From Guillardia theta CCMP2712 (Eukaryota; Cryptophyceae; Pyrenomonadales; Geminigeraceae), in contig NW_005434551.1 of the NCBI RefSeq assembly GCF_000315625.1, positions 32,324 to 96,323 on the forward strand: a stretch of 64,000 nt of DNA, given 5' to 3'. Positions 33,001 to 45,430 of this stretch are shown here, in pieces; positions within the stretch are counted from its first letter, which is position 1; every line of letters begins with the position of its first letter. Below the pieces are notes generated by a model. The model was not told the DNA's origin. It saw nothing but the letters and a program-made list of their open reading frames with translations, and made no database searches. A program made the position numbers and the translations under genes.

Positions 33001-36000
33001 TCGGGCCCTCGAACATCCTCATCATCTCGTTCAGAGTGGAGGATCCTTACAACTTAGATGAGGGTGAGAAGACCTGTCCTCTTGCTCCCTGCTCCCTGCT
33101 CCCTGCTCCCTGCTCCCTGCTCCCTGCTCCCTGCTCCTGCTTCCTCCCACTTCTACTCCACTTGTTTCTCAACCTCGTCTTCTCCTCCCTCCTCTCCTCA
33201 CATCCGCCGCAGTCTACGGAGTTGGGGACACGTTCTACATCACCTTCTCGAGAAAGACAAATCAAGGAAATCTCCCAACTTCGCTGAACAAAACTCAGAT
33301 CGACGCGTTCCTTTCCTTCTCAAACTCCATCGGCGCCAACTACTCAGGGGAGTGGCAGCAAGACAGCAGCGTCGTCAAGATCACCATCCTCAACATCTCC
33401 GGAGCTCAGCTTAAGATAGGAACTACTCGCGTCTCCGTCCTCCCCAGCGGGAACATCCGCAACTTCCCTCCTACCTGCAGAGCCAGCTCGGCTACTTCTC
33501 CTCCTCTCTCTGGAAACTTTGGGCAGACTATCCCCTACATCACTGTGGTGAGGGGGCAGGATCCGACGGGTATCGACGAGGTGTACGGTTTCCTGGATAT
33601 GATTATATTACGTTTCTCGGAGCCAACCAACCAGGCCGGATACACGACCAACAGCAGGATAACTAACGAAGTTATCCTTTCAATGTTCGACTTTTCGCAG
33701 AACTTGGGCTCTGTCTTCGGTTCCTGGGACTCCAGTACTCAGCTCACACTGACCGTCGAGAGCATCGCCGGCGCCTCTCCTCCCTCCATCGGAGATCTGA
33801 CGGTCCGCTGCAAGGGACCCTTCCAGCCTCCTTTCTCTCCTCCGTCCGGCCTCGTGCTCGACTCCACCTACGTGCCCATCACGAAGCTGACGGGGTCGAA
33901 ACCTTGCTTCCGTTACTCTCCTCCTCTCACTGGCGACTTTGGGCCCTCCCTCATGGTCATTACCTCCCTGTTCGGGTCAAGCTCGGTCCCACCTGACACC
34001 TACTTCGGACCCAACGATCGCATCCAAGTCACCTTTAGCGAGAGCACAAACTTGGGAGGTGAGATGAAAGTATGCGGGGGAGAAGAGGGAGGGAGAAAAC
34101 GAAGACATGGCGAGAAAAGAGCGGAGGAGGAAGCAAAGGTGTCTCAGACAGCAGAGTTGAGGAGGAAGTTGAAAGTGAAGGAGGAAGAGAAAGGAAGTAG
34201 AGTAGAGGAGGGAGTGTAGGAGGTTGAAGGAGGAGAAAGAAGAGCACGGAGGAAAACTGACGTGCTCGACAGGCTACAGCATAGGAAGCACGCTCTCAAA
34301 GCAGCAAGTGGATACCATTTTCATCTTTTCTTGCCCAATAGGAGCAGACTACCAGGGGTCATGGAGCGACAGGCAAACGTTCGTCATCAACATGATAAAC
34401 ACACAAGGGGCCTGCGATCCTATCATCGGCCAGTTCTCCCTCAAGGTCAACGCCTCCGGAAACATCCGCAACTTCCCGCCGCAGTCCGCCCCCAACACCG
34501 CCACCTCTCCTCCTCTCCAGGGAGACTTTGGACCCTCTCCTCTCACCATCCTCGCGGTAGTTGCTGAGCGATCTGCCGTCCTCGACGACACCTACAGCAA
34601 CGGCGATACCCTCACCTTCCTCCTCAGTCACAACACAGACCAGGCAGGGCTGCCGCAGCTCGTGAGCCAGTACGAGCTGGGAAGGCTCTTCTCCTTCAAC
34701 CTCTCCCTCGGTCTCTTCTACTACGGCCTCTGGGTTGACACCAAGACTCTCCGCATCGTAGTGCAGGATGCTACTGGCGCCGCTCCTCCCTCTCTCGGCT
34801 GCTCTCCTACCGCTCTTGCATGTGTAGGAGAGCAGAACACGTTCATCGGATCCTTCAAGGCATCAGGGAACCTGCGTAGCATGCCCAAGATCACTGCTCC
34901 TGTGGTTGCCAGCACCCCAAAACTCAATGGCTCCTTTGGCGTTTCCCTACTGACCATCAGCTCCGTCTCGGCGATTGCCGGAGATCAGAACGGGCAGTTC
35001 ACCTCCTCGGACAAGATTGAGATCCTATTCGACCGCCCAACCAACAAGGGCTTCCTCCCGGACAACTGCACACAAGAGCTGATCGACAACCTCTTCTCCT
35101 TCAGCGTTCCCATCGGCAGGGCGTACTCCGGGCTCTGGCTCACCCGCTCCCTGCTCCGCCTCATCATCCTCGACCCCCTCGGCAGTGGCCCCCCACCATC
35201 GGAAACTTCCGGGTCACGGTGAAGAAGTCAGGGAACCTTATGGAGTTTCCTCCAGTTACCTCCCCCTCACTCGTTACCTCTCCTACTCTCATTGGTAACT
35301 TCGGACCTGCCGGCATCACCATCAACAGCCTGCGGGCATTCGATCCCACCAACGCCAACTCCGTCTACTCCAACTCGGACGCCATCGAGATCCTGTTCTC
35401 CGCTGACACCGACAGAGGTCAGCTGTTCTCGACCTGGAGCAAGCTTCGCATCGACCAGACCATGCAGTTCTCGCAGTCTCTCGGCGCCAACTACAGCGGG
35501 CAGTGGATGAACTCCAGGTAGGAGGCAGCGACCAGCCTGCTGCTCTTGCTCCCTCCCTCCCTCCTGCTGCTCTTCCTTCCTCCCTCCCTCCTGCTGCTCT
35601 TGCTCCCTCCCCTCCCTTCTGCTGCTCTTGCTCCCTCCCTCCCTCCTGCTGCTCTTCCTTCCTCCCTCCCTCCTGCTGCTCTTGCTTCCTCCCCTCCTCC
35701 TGCTGCTCTTGCTTCCTCCCCTCCCTCCTGCTGCTCTTGCTCCCTCCCTCCCTCCCTCCTGCTGCTCTTGCTTCCTCCCCTCCCTTCTGCTGCTCTTGCT
35801 CCCTCCCCTCCATTCTGCTTCTGCTCCTCTTGCTCCCGCCACTCCCATCTCCTCTCTACCTCTTTTTGATATGGCCTTTCCTGTCCTCATTGTNNNNNNN
35901 NNNNNNNNNNNNNNNNNNNNNNNNNNNNNNNNNNNNNNNNNNNNNNNNNNNNNNNNNNNNNNNNNNNNNNNNNNNNNNNNNNNNNNNNNNNNNTCCTCTC

Positions 36001-36818
36001 CTCTCCTCTCCTCTCCTCTCCTCTCCTCTCTGCTCCCGTTTTCTTCTCAGTTCCTTTCTCATACACTTTCCCAACTCCTCCTATCCTTCATCCCTCCTCT
36101 TCTCTTCCCCTCCCACTTCCTGTGACTCTTCTCAAGGATTTTTCGTATCACCATCCTCGATGCTCGAGGAGCGGCTCCTCCGGTCCTCGACATCCTGACC
36201 GTCCGAGTTCGCCCCTGCGTCTCCTACAACGTCATCTCAGGATACTGCGAGGAGAACTTCGACTACTGCGCGCAATGCGCCTGCTGCCTCGGAGATATCA
36301 GAACATCGCCGCGCACCAGCGCTCCTATCGTTGCCTCATCGCCGACTCTTATCGGAGACTTTGGGCCCTGTGCTATCTACATCATCAACATCACAGCGTT
36401 CGATCCCGGCCAGGACGACAGCATCCTCAATGAAGGAGACGCGATCATGGTGTTCTTCTCCGAGACGACCGACCGAGCATGTGGCAAGCTCTACAAGAAC
36501 TCGACCTGTCTCGACCGACGCATGTCAAAGTCTCAAGTTGACGCGTTCCTCTCCTTCTCGCAGACCATCGGCCTTGACTACGAGGCTGTGTGGGTAGACG
36601 GGAGCAGGCTACGGATCAACGTCCTCAACGCTACAGGAGGAGTTGCCGTCCCTTCCCGCCTTGTCATCTCTATCCCTGCCTCCTCCAACCTCAGGAATTA
36701 TCCTCCCAACTGCCTCCCCCGCAATGTCAGTAGCCTTCGTCCTCCCCGCCTTTCCTCCTTCCTCCTCCTTCCTCCTCCTCCTCCCCCTCCTCCTCCTCCT
36801 CCTCCTCCCCTTGCTTCT

Positions 36819-36856
<38 letters not shown>

Positions 36857-39800
36857 TACCCTCTCCTCCTCCCTTCGATCATCCTCGTCGCTGATCTCCT
36901 TCCCACAGATAGATTCTCCGACGCTGCGGGGGAATTGGGGCCAGCCAGCACCATTCATCCTCAACTTTACAGCAGCAAGTGGCGGCAACGACTCTGTCTA
37001 CGGCAACGAGGACAAACTCATCATCGACCTGTGCGTTCCCATCCGTCGTTACGTTTGTGCAGGAACCAATCAATTCCAGTTGCCCCTGGGGGTACCTCTC
37101 CCCAAGAGCACAGTCCTGAAGATGTTCTCCTTCTCTCAGGAGCTGGGAACAGACTTTCAAGGGCAGTGGGAGACTGACAGGCGTTTCGTTGTCACTGTGC
37201 TGAACTCCTCCCAGTCGCTTCCTCCCCAAGTCTACCAACTGACCGTCTCCGTGCTACATGAAGGAAGCTGCACCTGCGACGATAGCCTGTGTACCTCCTA
37301 CACCTGCGGAGCCAGCGGTTTCTTCCTCCGTGATACGGCCCAGAAATCGATCTTCTCGTCCTCAGTATCGAGGGGGATAAGGGGGGGCTGGGGAAACAAC
37401 TCCTTGAGAATCATTGACCTTGAAGCAAGGGACGCCTCTGGCAACAACATGCAGCTCGAACCGTACAAGTCTTATCAGGCAGGAGACACGATCACCGTTA
37501 CCTTCAGCGGGCCAACGAACTATGGGTGATACTACCTCCTCTCCTCTTCTTCATATCCCTTCCTTACTCTATGTTTCCCTTCCTCCTTGTATCCCCTCCT
37601 TCCTTTTCCTCTGTACCTCTCCTCCCCCTGACCCCTTTCACCACAGGAGGGGCCCCCCAGGCTGCGTACTCGATCAGGAGCCATGGCCAGGAGAGCAGCA
37701 AACGGCAAACTTTACCTGCAGCACAAACTCTCCCTCTTTCCTCTCCAGAGACGATCTGCTCGGTCTCTTCACGTTCTCCCAGTCACTAGGGGCGAATTTC
37801 TCCGGCCGATGGCTCTCCCGCTCCATTCTCATCATCACCGTCCACAACGTCTCCCTTGCTTCCCCCCCGGGGATCGGCCGCCTCTTCCTCCTCACCAAGG
37901 CAGCTGGCGACCTCCGCAACTTCCCGGTCGCCTCCTTCCCAGCTGAGATCTCCTCTCCTCCTCTTCGAGGGGCGTTCGGCCCTTCCTCCGTCCGAATCGT
38001 TCGAATGCTCGCGCGAGATCCCACCAATAAGGACGAGCTGTACAGCTCGGTAAGAAGACATCAAAATACCATACACTCCTCTCCTCTTTTCCCCTCCTTC
38101 ACTTCTCCCAACCTCCACTCCTCCACTCCTCCTCTCCCCCTCTCCTCCTCTCCTCTCCTCGTCTCCCTTCCTCTCCTCCCCTTCCAACCGCCTCGCTCTT
38201 CAGCACTGACGCTGATGGCAGGGAGATAGGATCGTCCTCACCTTCAACCAACCGCTCAACGTCCAGGTGGGCTCCATGCTGAGCAAGGAGGAGGTGGACG
38301 CTTCCTTCCTCTTCTCCCAGCGCCTCGGAGCGAACTACCGGGCAAACTGGTCCTCCTCCTCCGAGCTCAGCGTCGAGGTCCTCGACGCTACAGGCGCCAG
38401 CCCTCCTGTCCTCTCCGCAGCCTACACACCCGACGGAGCTCTGCTCTACCCCAAGAGGGCTGCGAGTGGCTTCCAGGTGCAGTGGACGGAGAATTGCGAC
38501 TCGGTGATGTGTCCAGCTGCCTCAGTGCTCAGGTACCAGAACTTCCAAGAGGAGCTAGCAGCAGAGGAGAGGTTGAACCGTCTCAAGTTTCTCGAGCTCC
38601 AGCCCAGCAGCTACTACTCCGACGTTCTCCCATGCAGCTACAGGCCGCAAACTCAGACCAACGTCTCTCAGATCTCGCTCTCCTTCGCAGGAGTTGACAT
38701 CTTCAACATCTTTTGGGTGGCCCTCTCCTCCTCCTCCAACCTGAGAGATCAGAGTCAGACTGAGGTCCCTTCAACCTTTGCCAGCATCTCCGGAAACGCC
38801 TCCGGCCTCGTTGGCAAGCCCATCCTCCTCCAAGACGTCCTCGTCCCCCTCACTGGCGACTTCGGACAGTCCAGGATGACAATCTCCCAGCTCCGCATCG
38901 GCAGCTTCGACAACCTCGATGACGTCTACGGAGCTGGTGATCATATCACCGTAACTTTCTCAGAGGATACAAACCTTGCTCACCTAGACGCGATAGACAT
39001 CCCTCGGGAGCAGGTGAACGCACTTCTCCGCTGTGAGACGGAGCCAGTCTTGGAGCAAGTGTCCATCCCTGCAAGGTTCTGCAGAACCATCGCTGTTGTC
39101 AACCCTGGAAGTCAGCAGAGCAGCAAGCTGGGGATGTACCAGATGCAGACCAGCACGCTGGATGGGATGCCATACTACAAGCAGCAGGGAGGATCGAACT
39201 ACATCTTCTCCTACTGCAACCTGAAGCACAGGATCGATGTCTCCTGCCCCCGGTGGCATATCGGAGCAAGAGTCGGCTCTGTCGCCGCCGGCCTTTACGC
39301 CAGCTCCTCCTCGACGACCCTCGACGCCTCCACCATACCCGCTGGTGCATGGAGAGAGTGGAACGGCACAGACTGGGTCACATCGAGAGTTCAAGTCCTC
39401 TGCAACGATGATGGGAGTGTTGCCATCAACTCCTCCTCCTCCTCCTCCTCCTCCTCCTCCTCGTCCTACGTCGATGTTGACTCCATTGCTGCTTCCTGCG
39501 ACTGGCTTGGCTCCAACTACAGCGGCAGGTGGCTGAGCCGCAGCCAGCTGGTAATCACGGTTTTGAACGCGACGGGAGTGAACGGAGGGTACGACAAGAC
39601 TGCCGCTCTCTCGTGCACTCCCCGTCCTGCCTGCGCAGTCAAGTCCATCAATTCTCCTCAGCTCGGAGCGTTCTACGTCTCCGTCAAGGCAAGCTCCTAC
39701 CTCCGCAACTTCCCTCCGACGTCCGGGCCGGTGGGGGAGACTGTGTATGTTTCGTCCCCGAAGCTGGTGGGAGATTACGGCCTTCTCTTCCCTCAGATCA

Positions 39801-42800
39801 CCAGCATCGTTGCCAGCAACCCCAACACCCAGCAGAGCGTCTACTCGCCCGGTGACGTCATCACAGTCTACTTCAACCAGGCGACAGACATGGCCAAGTT
39901 TGCCCCTTGCGACTCCTCTGCTATCCTGAGCTCAACGTCATCTGACAACCAATGCTGCTCGTTCCCCGTGTGCGACTGCCCCGTCCTCTCCAAGGAAGAG
40001 GTCGACTCTCTCTTCGACTTCTCCGACTCCCTCGGCTCCAACTACACAGGAAGGTGGCTCAACAAGGCCAAGGTAACTCCTTCCTTTCCTCTCCCCTCCT
40101 CTTACTCTCTGCCTTACTCCCTTCCCTCCTGCAGGAGTTCGAGATCACCGTGCACAACACGACTGGCGCAGCTCCTCCTTCTATCGGCCACTCCATCATC
40201 ATCTCTGTGACCTCTAGAGGACGAGCCATCCGGTCTGCAGACAGCTCCTCCGAGCCCTCGAGCATGAAATCTCCTCCTCTCAACGGGAGCTTCGGCCCTG
40301 CAGACGTCCGGATTCTACAGCTGGTAGCGCAGGACCCTGTCAACGTTGACCCGTCGTACAATCCGGGGGACACAATCGTCGTGCAGTTCAACAGGGATAC
40401 AAACTTGGGAGATCTGCCAGAGCAAGGGATCAGCAGGAAGCAGATTGACAACTTGATCTCTTTCAACCTTCCCATCGTAATTTCTCTCCTCCTCCTCCTC
40501 CTTTCCTCTCTCTCCTCCTCTCCTCCTCCCCTGCTCCCCTCCTCTCTAACTTTGCCTCCTATCTCACCTTCTCTTGCTCCTTCTCCTCCTCCTACTTCTT
40601 TCTGCCTTCCCCTTCCTCTTCCTCATCGTTCTCTCCTCTTGTTTTCCACTTCCCCCTCCTCCCTTCTTCTCATGTTCTCCTCCTCTCCCCTCTCGCTTGT
40701 CTTGCTCCCTTACCCCCACCTTCTCCTCTTCTTCCCACTGAGTGTACCTCCCCAGGGAACGAATTACACCGGCTCTTGGGTGTCCTGCAGCAAGTTGAAG
40801 ATCACAGTAGAGAACGTGACAGGAGCAGCCCCGCCCGTGATTGGCTACCTAACTGCTCGTATTCTTCCTACCGGCAACCTCCGCAACTTCCCCAGCGCCT
40901 CCTCCCCCAGCTCCGATCAGTTCGCCGGATTCCTCTCGGGAGATTTCGGACCTCCTGCCATCGAGTTCACTGGTGTGTCCTCCTTCTCCCTCTCCCTCCT
41001 CCTGCTCCTCCTCCTCTCTCCGTCTACCCTCCCTCTTCCTCTCCCTCCTCTTTCTGTTTACCTCCTCCATGTTGTATCCCTCCTCTTTCTCTCCCTTCTT
41101 CGCCTCTTTCTTCCTCTCCCTCTTCTCCTCCCCGCTCCTTCCTCTCCCTCCCTGACGCCTTTGCAGACGTCCGCGCCTTCGACAGCGGCAACGGGACCGG
41201 AAGGTACGAGAGGGGAGACTACATCCTTCTCCAGCTCAACGAGCCTTGCGATCAAGGAGGTCTCCCCCAGTACCTCTCAAAGCAGCAGCTCGATCAGCTC
41301 CTCAACATGTCACAGAGCCTAGGAAAGAATTACTCAGGAGAATGGCTGGACATCCAAGAATGGATCCCTTCAGTCGGCACAGGCGTTCTTCCTGCCTTCT
41401 CCTCCTCCAGCGCTATCAGGATCACAATTCTCGACCCTACCGGCGCTGCTCCTCCCACCGTCGACACCTTCCGTGTTGCCTTCAGGGCCAGTGCCAACGT
41501 TCGCAACATCCCACCAGTCTGCCGTCCGTCCGTGAAAACGTCTCCTCCTCTCACAGGAAACTTCGGGCAGACCAACATCCGCATCACCTCGCTCTCAGCT
41601 CGCTACAACCAGACCTGTGTTGGAGGCTGTGACGCCGTCTACGGCAACGGGGATATGATCGACATCGCCTTCTCCGAGGACGTCACCTTCTGCTACCCTT
41701 CCTGCTCCTGCTCCGACCCAGCAGACAACTCTCCTTACTGCCCGCGTCCTCTCGACGAGTACGTGAGGCAAGAAGTGCTCGAGCAAGCGTTCGAGTGGTC
41801 GCAGCGTCTCGGCGCTTCCTACTACGGCAGGTGGCTGAGCAAGAGCAGTCTCCGCATCATCATAACCAACGCGTCTGGCGCGGACCCCCCAGCTGTATAC
41901 CAGCTGCAAGTCAAGGTGACGCCTCGGGCTCAGATCAAGAACTTTCCTCCTACAGGCAACTACTCTATCCCCCTCTCGGATACTCTCTGCTCGAACGAGA
42001 GGCTGGCTGGCTCGCTGACCTGCGGCTTCGGGCCAGGGGACGTTGAAATCGAGCGAGTCGTGGCTGTCCCGTACACCATGGACATCGAGTACCCGGGGAA
42101 GATCTCGGCCGGGGACAAGATCCTTGTGCAGTTCAACCAGCCGACAACTCGCGGGAGCCCCATGCTCTGCGTCGGGGGGACGCGCGACGGCCTCGCTTGC
42201 TCGAGCATCCTCGACGACACGACCTGCCGAGACCGATACATCGACCCTTTGACCCGCCTGCCTGTGCTGCTGAGCACCGGAGGAACCTGTACCTTCTCTC
42301 CCCTCCCCAAGTACCAGATGCTCAAGAAGGAGATCGTGGACGCGCTCTTTGACTTTAGTGTCCCTCTTGCTGTGGACTACGAGGGCCAGTGGGAGGACGC
42401 CTGTGCCTCCACTAGCGCATGTGACGTGGCGGGGAGCCCGGAGGATCGCGTTTTCGCTATCACGATTCTCGAGGTGGACCACACGAGCATAGACCGAGGT
42501 CTCATTCGCACTCCGTCCGTGGGATGCGGAGCATGCGTGAATGCATACGAGTTCCGCGTCACCATCAAGGTCAGCGGGGACCTGAGAAACGTTCCTGCTG
42601 CCTGTATCCCTCAGAAATCTTTGTCTCCTCCCTTGGAAGGATCCTTCGACAAGCCTGTGATCCAGATCGACTGGGTAAGACCGACGGCTTCGAGCGCTTG
42701 TCTGCAACTCCCTCCCTCCCTCCCTCCCTCCCTACTCCCTCCCTCCCTCCCTCCCTCCCTCCATTCCTCCATTCCTCCCTCCCTCCCTCCCTCCCTCCCT

Positions 42801-44700
42801 CCCTCCCTCCATTCCTCCCTCCCTCCATTCCTCCCTCCCTCCATTCCTTCCTATCGTCTGCCAGCTTCTACCCTCACCAATGCACACCTTCTCCACTCAC
42901 ACCTCTTTCATTCCTACTCCCTCCTTCGTTCTGCTCTGCTCCCTCCTCCTCCTCCTCCTCCTGCTCCTGCTCCTGCTCCTCCTCCTTCTCCTTGGTTTTC
43001 TCCAGGTGCAACAGCACCTGCTCCTGCACCTGCTCCTTCTCCTCCTGCTCCTCCTCCTCCTCCTGCTCCTCCTTCTCAAGCTCCTTCTCCTTCTGCCATC
43101 GCTCTGACATCTTGCTATCAGATCATCGCTGACGATCCTGGCAACCGCAACAGCTGGTACTCACCAGGAGACACTATCACCATCGTCTTCAATCAGCCGA
43201 CAAACCTGGCAGGCCTCTACCCAACCAACATCCCCAAGTCGCAGATCGACTCTCTGTTGATCTTTAGTGAGACCATTGGCGCTGACTATACAGGGGCATG
43301 GCAATGCCGGTACAGCTCCAAGGAACTCTGCAAGTCTTGGGAGATCTACCAGGACGGTGCCAACGTCGTGAACTTTTCTCGGTGGGCTCTTGGTAAGTCC
43401 AGCGGTTGAGGGAGGGAAGGAAGGAGCTAGAGGAGGAAGTGGAGGAGGCAGTGCGGGAAGGAGCAGAGGTTGGAGAAGCAGGAGGCAGGAGAGGAGCAGC
43501 ATACTGTGGTAGAAAACTCTGACCTGCATGTTTGCAACAGAGATCACGATCAAGAGCATCGCAGGCATCCGTAACCTCAACAAGTGTATTGACCAGATCA
43601 ACGGCTGTGAAGAAGCCTCGGTCGACCTTGGGACCTTCACAGTTTCTCTCAGAGGGACTGGGCCTTACCTGGACTGGGCCTCTCCCTTTGCCGGGAGTGG
43701 GCCGGGGATCAGGAACTTCCCTGCGCAGAGTGCAGCGAGCACGTTCAGCAAGAGGGGACTGTCGGGCCAGTTCGGAAGGAGGATCGAAGTGTATGACGTC
43801 ATCCCAAAGCAGATCCCCGTCCTCGGAGCCTTCATCACCATCGTAGGACGCGGCTTCGGGTCCAACCCCAACATCATCTCTGTCTCAGTAGGGAAGCAGG
43901 TTATCAGCGGGGTGAGCATGCCGAACGGGTACACCTCACCCGTCCCACTACGGGTGGGTCAGGCGCTAGTGGTCATGGCGCCGGTAGGGAGCGGGTCGAG
44001 AGGGCTAGAGGTCATCGTGTCGATCAGATATGAGTTCTCTGCGGAGACCTTCACTGCCCGATGCCCGACAGTCATCTTTTATGCTCCTCCTGAGATCACC
44101 AGGGTGACTCCTGACCGCCTGACCCTCGCGCGCTCGCAAGCTTTCGACGTCAGCCGATACCTGATCACTATCTCGGTACTCCCCTCCTCCTCCTCCTCTC
44201 CTCTCCTCTCACTCTCAGCTTCAGGGACGAAACTTCGGGCTGGGACCTCCGCTCCTGCCCTACCCCAAGGTTTTCTTCAGGGTGCAAGGAACAGGTGGGA
44301 GAGGAGGAGGATCCGTGTGGCTGGAGCCTGACGTTGGCGTGCAGGAGCTCAACAGTGTTCCAACCTCACCATCGTGTCTGACATGCAGCTCATTTGCGTG
44401 CTCGCAGTCAACCCGACCGTGCGAGTCGCGTCGGAGCGAGCAGACCTCGTCGTCTCCTTGGACGATCAAGCTGCCACCCTCGTCAACGCCGTCACCTATG
44501 GGCAGGTCCCGTCCTTCTGGACTCACTGCAGGCCGGAGCTGACGAGCGCGTGCTTCTCGTGCTGCGAGCTCTACTGCATGGAAGACGTCTACAGCACGGG
44601 GGAAGAGGTGAACTCACAGTTCATGCACGGCCAGTGTCACCTAAGTTGTCATGCCTTCTGCGGGTTTGCCCGCCTTGTCGATGAATCGGAAAGTAGCTGA
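30090..44700 (+). CDS. Giant secreted protein of about 23 tandem 'GDFGPS' repeats plus IPT/TIG domains
   Basis: ATG 30090 starts signal peptide MSFKHRLFAVLLYSILSLDS. About 30 exons encode about 23 copies of one about 130-150-residue unit (longer in the middle copies). Its pattern is: 'DP-N--VY--GD-I-V-F---TN-GG', then 'K-QVD-LF-FS--LG--Y-G-W', then '--I-V---TGA-PP-IG---V-VK-SGNLRNFPP--AP----SPPL-GDFGPS'. The GD-I-V-F and SGNLRNFPP parts look like beta strands, suggesting an immunoglobulin-like or similar beta-sandwich. The family is not one I can name. Repeats about 14-22 carry Cys-rich insertions. The end (43800-44290) is IPT/TIG-like (ITIVGRGFGSNP, PPEITRVTPDR, LQGRNFGLGPP, CSNLTIVSDMQLIC), then a Cys-rich tail CFSCCELYC, stop 44700. 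No membrane anchor seen. Introns are CT-rich; one holds a 100-N gap. One repeat contains a 1-base frameshift (35189). Confidence 0.8.
33085..33140. repeat. (CTCCCTG)n heptamer in a giant-gene intron
   Basis: About seven CTCCCTG units after the exon ending EDPYNLDE. Confidence 0.85.
35520..36130. repeat. Intron built of CTGCTGCTCTTGCTCCCTCC repeats, with assembly gap
   Basis: Degenerate 20-35-bp units (CTGCTGCTCTT + CCTCCCTCC) repeat at least ten times from 35535 to 35830, then a gap of exactly 100 Ns (35894-35993), then CTCCT pentamers. It interrupts repeat 12 of the giant protein between SGQWMNS and IFRITILDARGAAPP. Confidence 0.88.
35894..35993. other. Assembly gap (100 Ns, nominal size)
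   Basis: Exactly 100 Ns, a conventional size for a gap of unknown length. It is inside an intron, so no coding sequence need be missing. Confidence 0.98.
42707..42850. repeat. CCCT/CCATT repeat in a giant-gene intron
   Basis: CTCCCTCC tetramers with interspersed CCATTCCTCC units after the exon ending KPVIQIDW. Confidence 0.85.
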
Positions 44701-45430
44701 ATGAACGCAGCTCACTCAGTAACGATGCCGCACTGCCGCACTATCGTGTCACGACTCGCCGCCTTGGCCAGCCGAGGCGGCCGCCCGCCGCCGATCATGC
44801 CACATCACCAGCCCTCAGGCTGCTCAGTCCGATCTCACGGGCACTGACCGTATCACACCCCGTCTACTGTGGCTGCCCGGCGCTGAACTTGCTCGGAAGT
44901 ACCGCCGGGCCGGCCGCGCGTCACGATAGTACTACGGCACCTTACTGCGGCAGTGACAGTAGTCCGAGTCCGTCGCCCCGGCCGGGGCGGGCCGGGCCGG
45001 CCTCCCGTGAACGAGGGCTCCTGTCCTGTCGGACGCTTCCTGGAGTCGGATAGAGTCGCCGGGTCCGGCGGACTGTTGGTTTGCCAAGCCTTGAAGTTGG
45101 CCAGTCACCGTCACGGTCGCGGCGACAGTGTCAGGGTCAAGCCTCCTCGACTCTCCTGATTGTCCTCGTACGGTGACTGATCGGATTTTTAACTTAACTT
45201 TGAGTAAAGTAGTCATGAAAGTTGCCACGCTACTAGGGCCTATCTGTCTGCTATCGGGCCTACACCCTAATCCGATCAGTCACTGAGTCACGGTTCGTGA
45301 CATGATGGCCGGCCCCGGAGTCACTACTCAGTGGCAGTGATTGACTCCCGGACTCATACTGAGTCCGGGCCGCCGCAATCATGGGCGGCGGCAGGATCCA
45401 GGCATCGATGATCGGCCCGGGCGGATCGGC
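44701..45430. other. GC-rich CGGCCCGG/ACTGAGTC patch
   Basis: No gene. CpG-rich sequence with GGCCGGCC, CCCCGGCCGGGGCGGGCC, TAGTACTACGG and ACTGAGTCA/GTCACTGA words. It starts directly after the giant gene's stop codon and contains element copy 2. Confidence 0.6.
45156..45208 (+). repeat. Dispersed element copy 2
   Basis: CTGATTGTCCTCGTACGG..TGA followed by ATTTTTAACTTAACTTTGAGTAAAG; matches 29305-29393 and 62801-62841. Confidence 0.85.

Noticed and set aside
41595-42707. 370-codon minus-strand frame inside the giant gene
   Set aside because: Antisense shadow of a well-conserved repeat exon.
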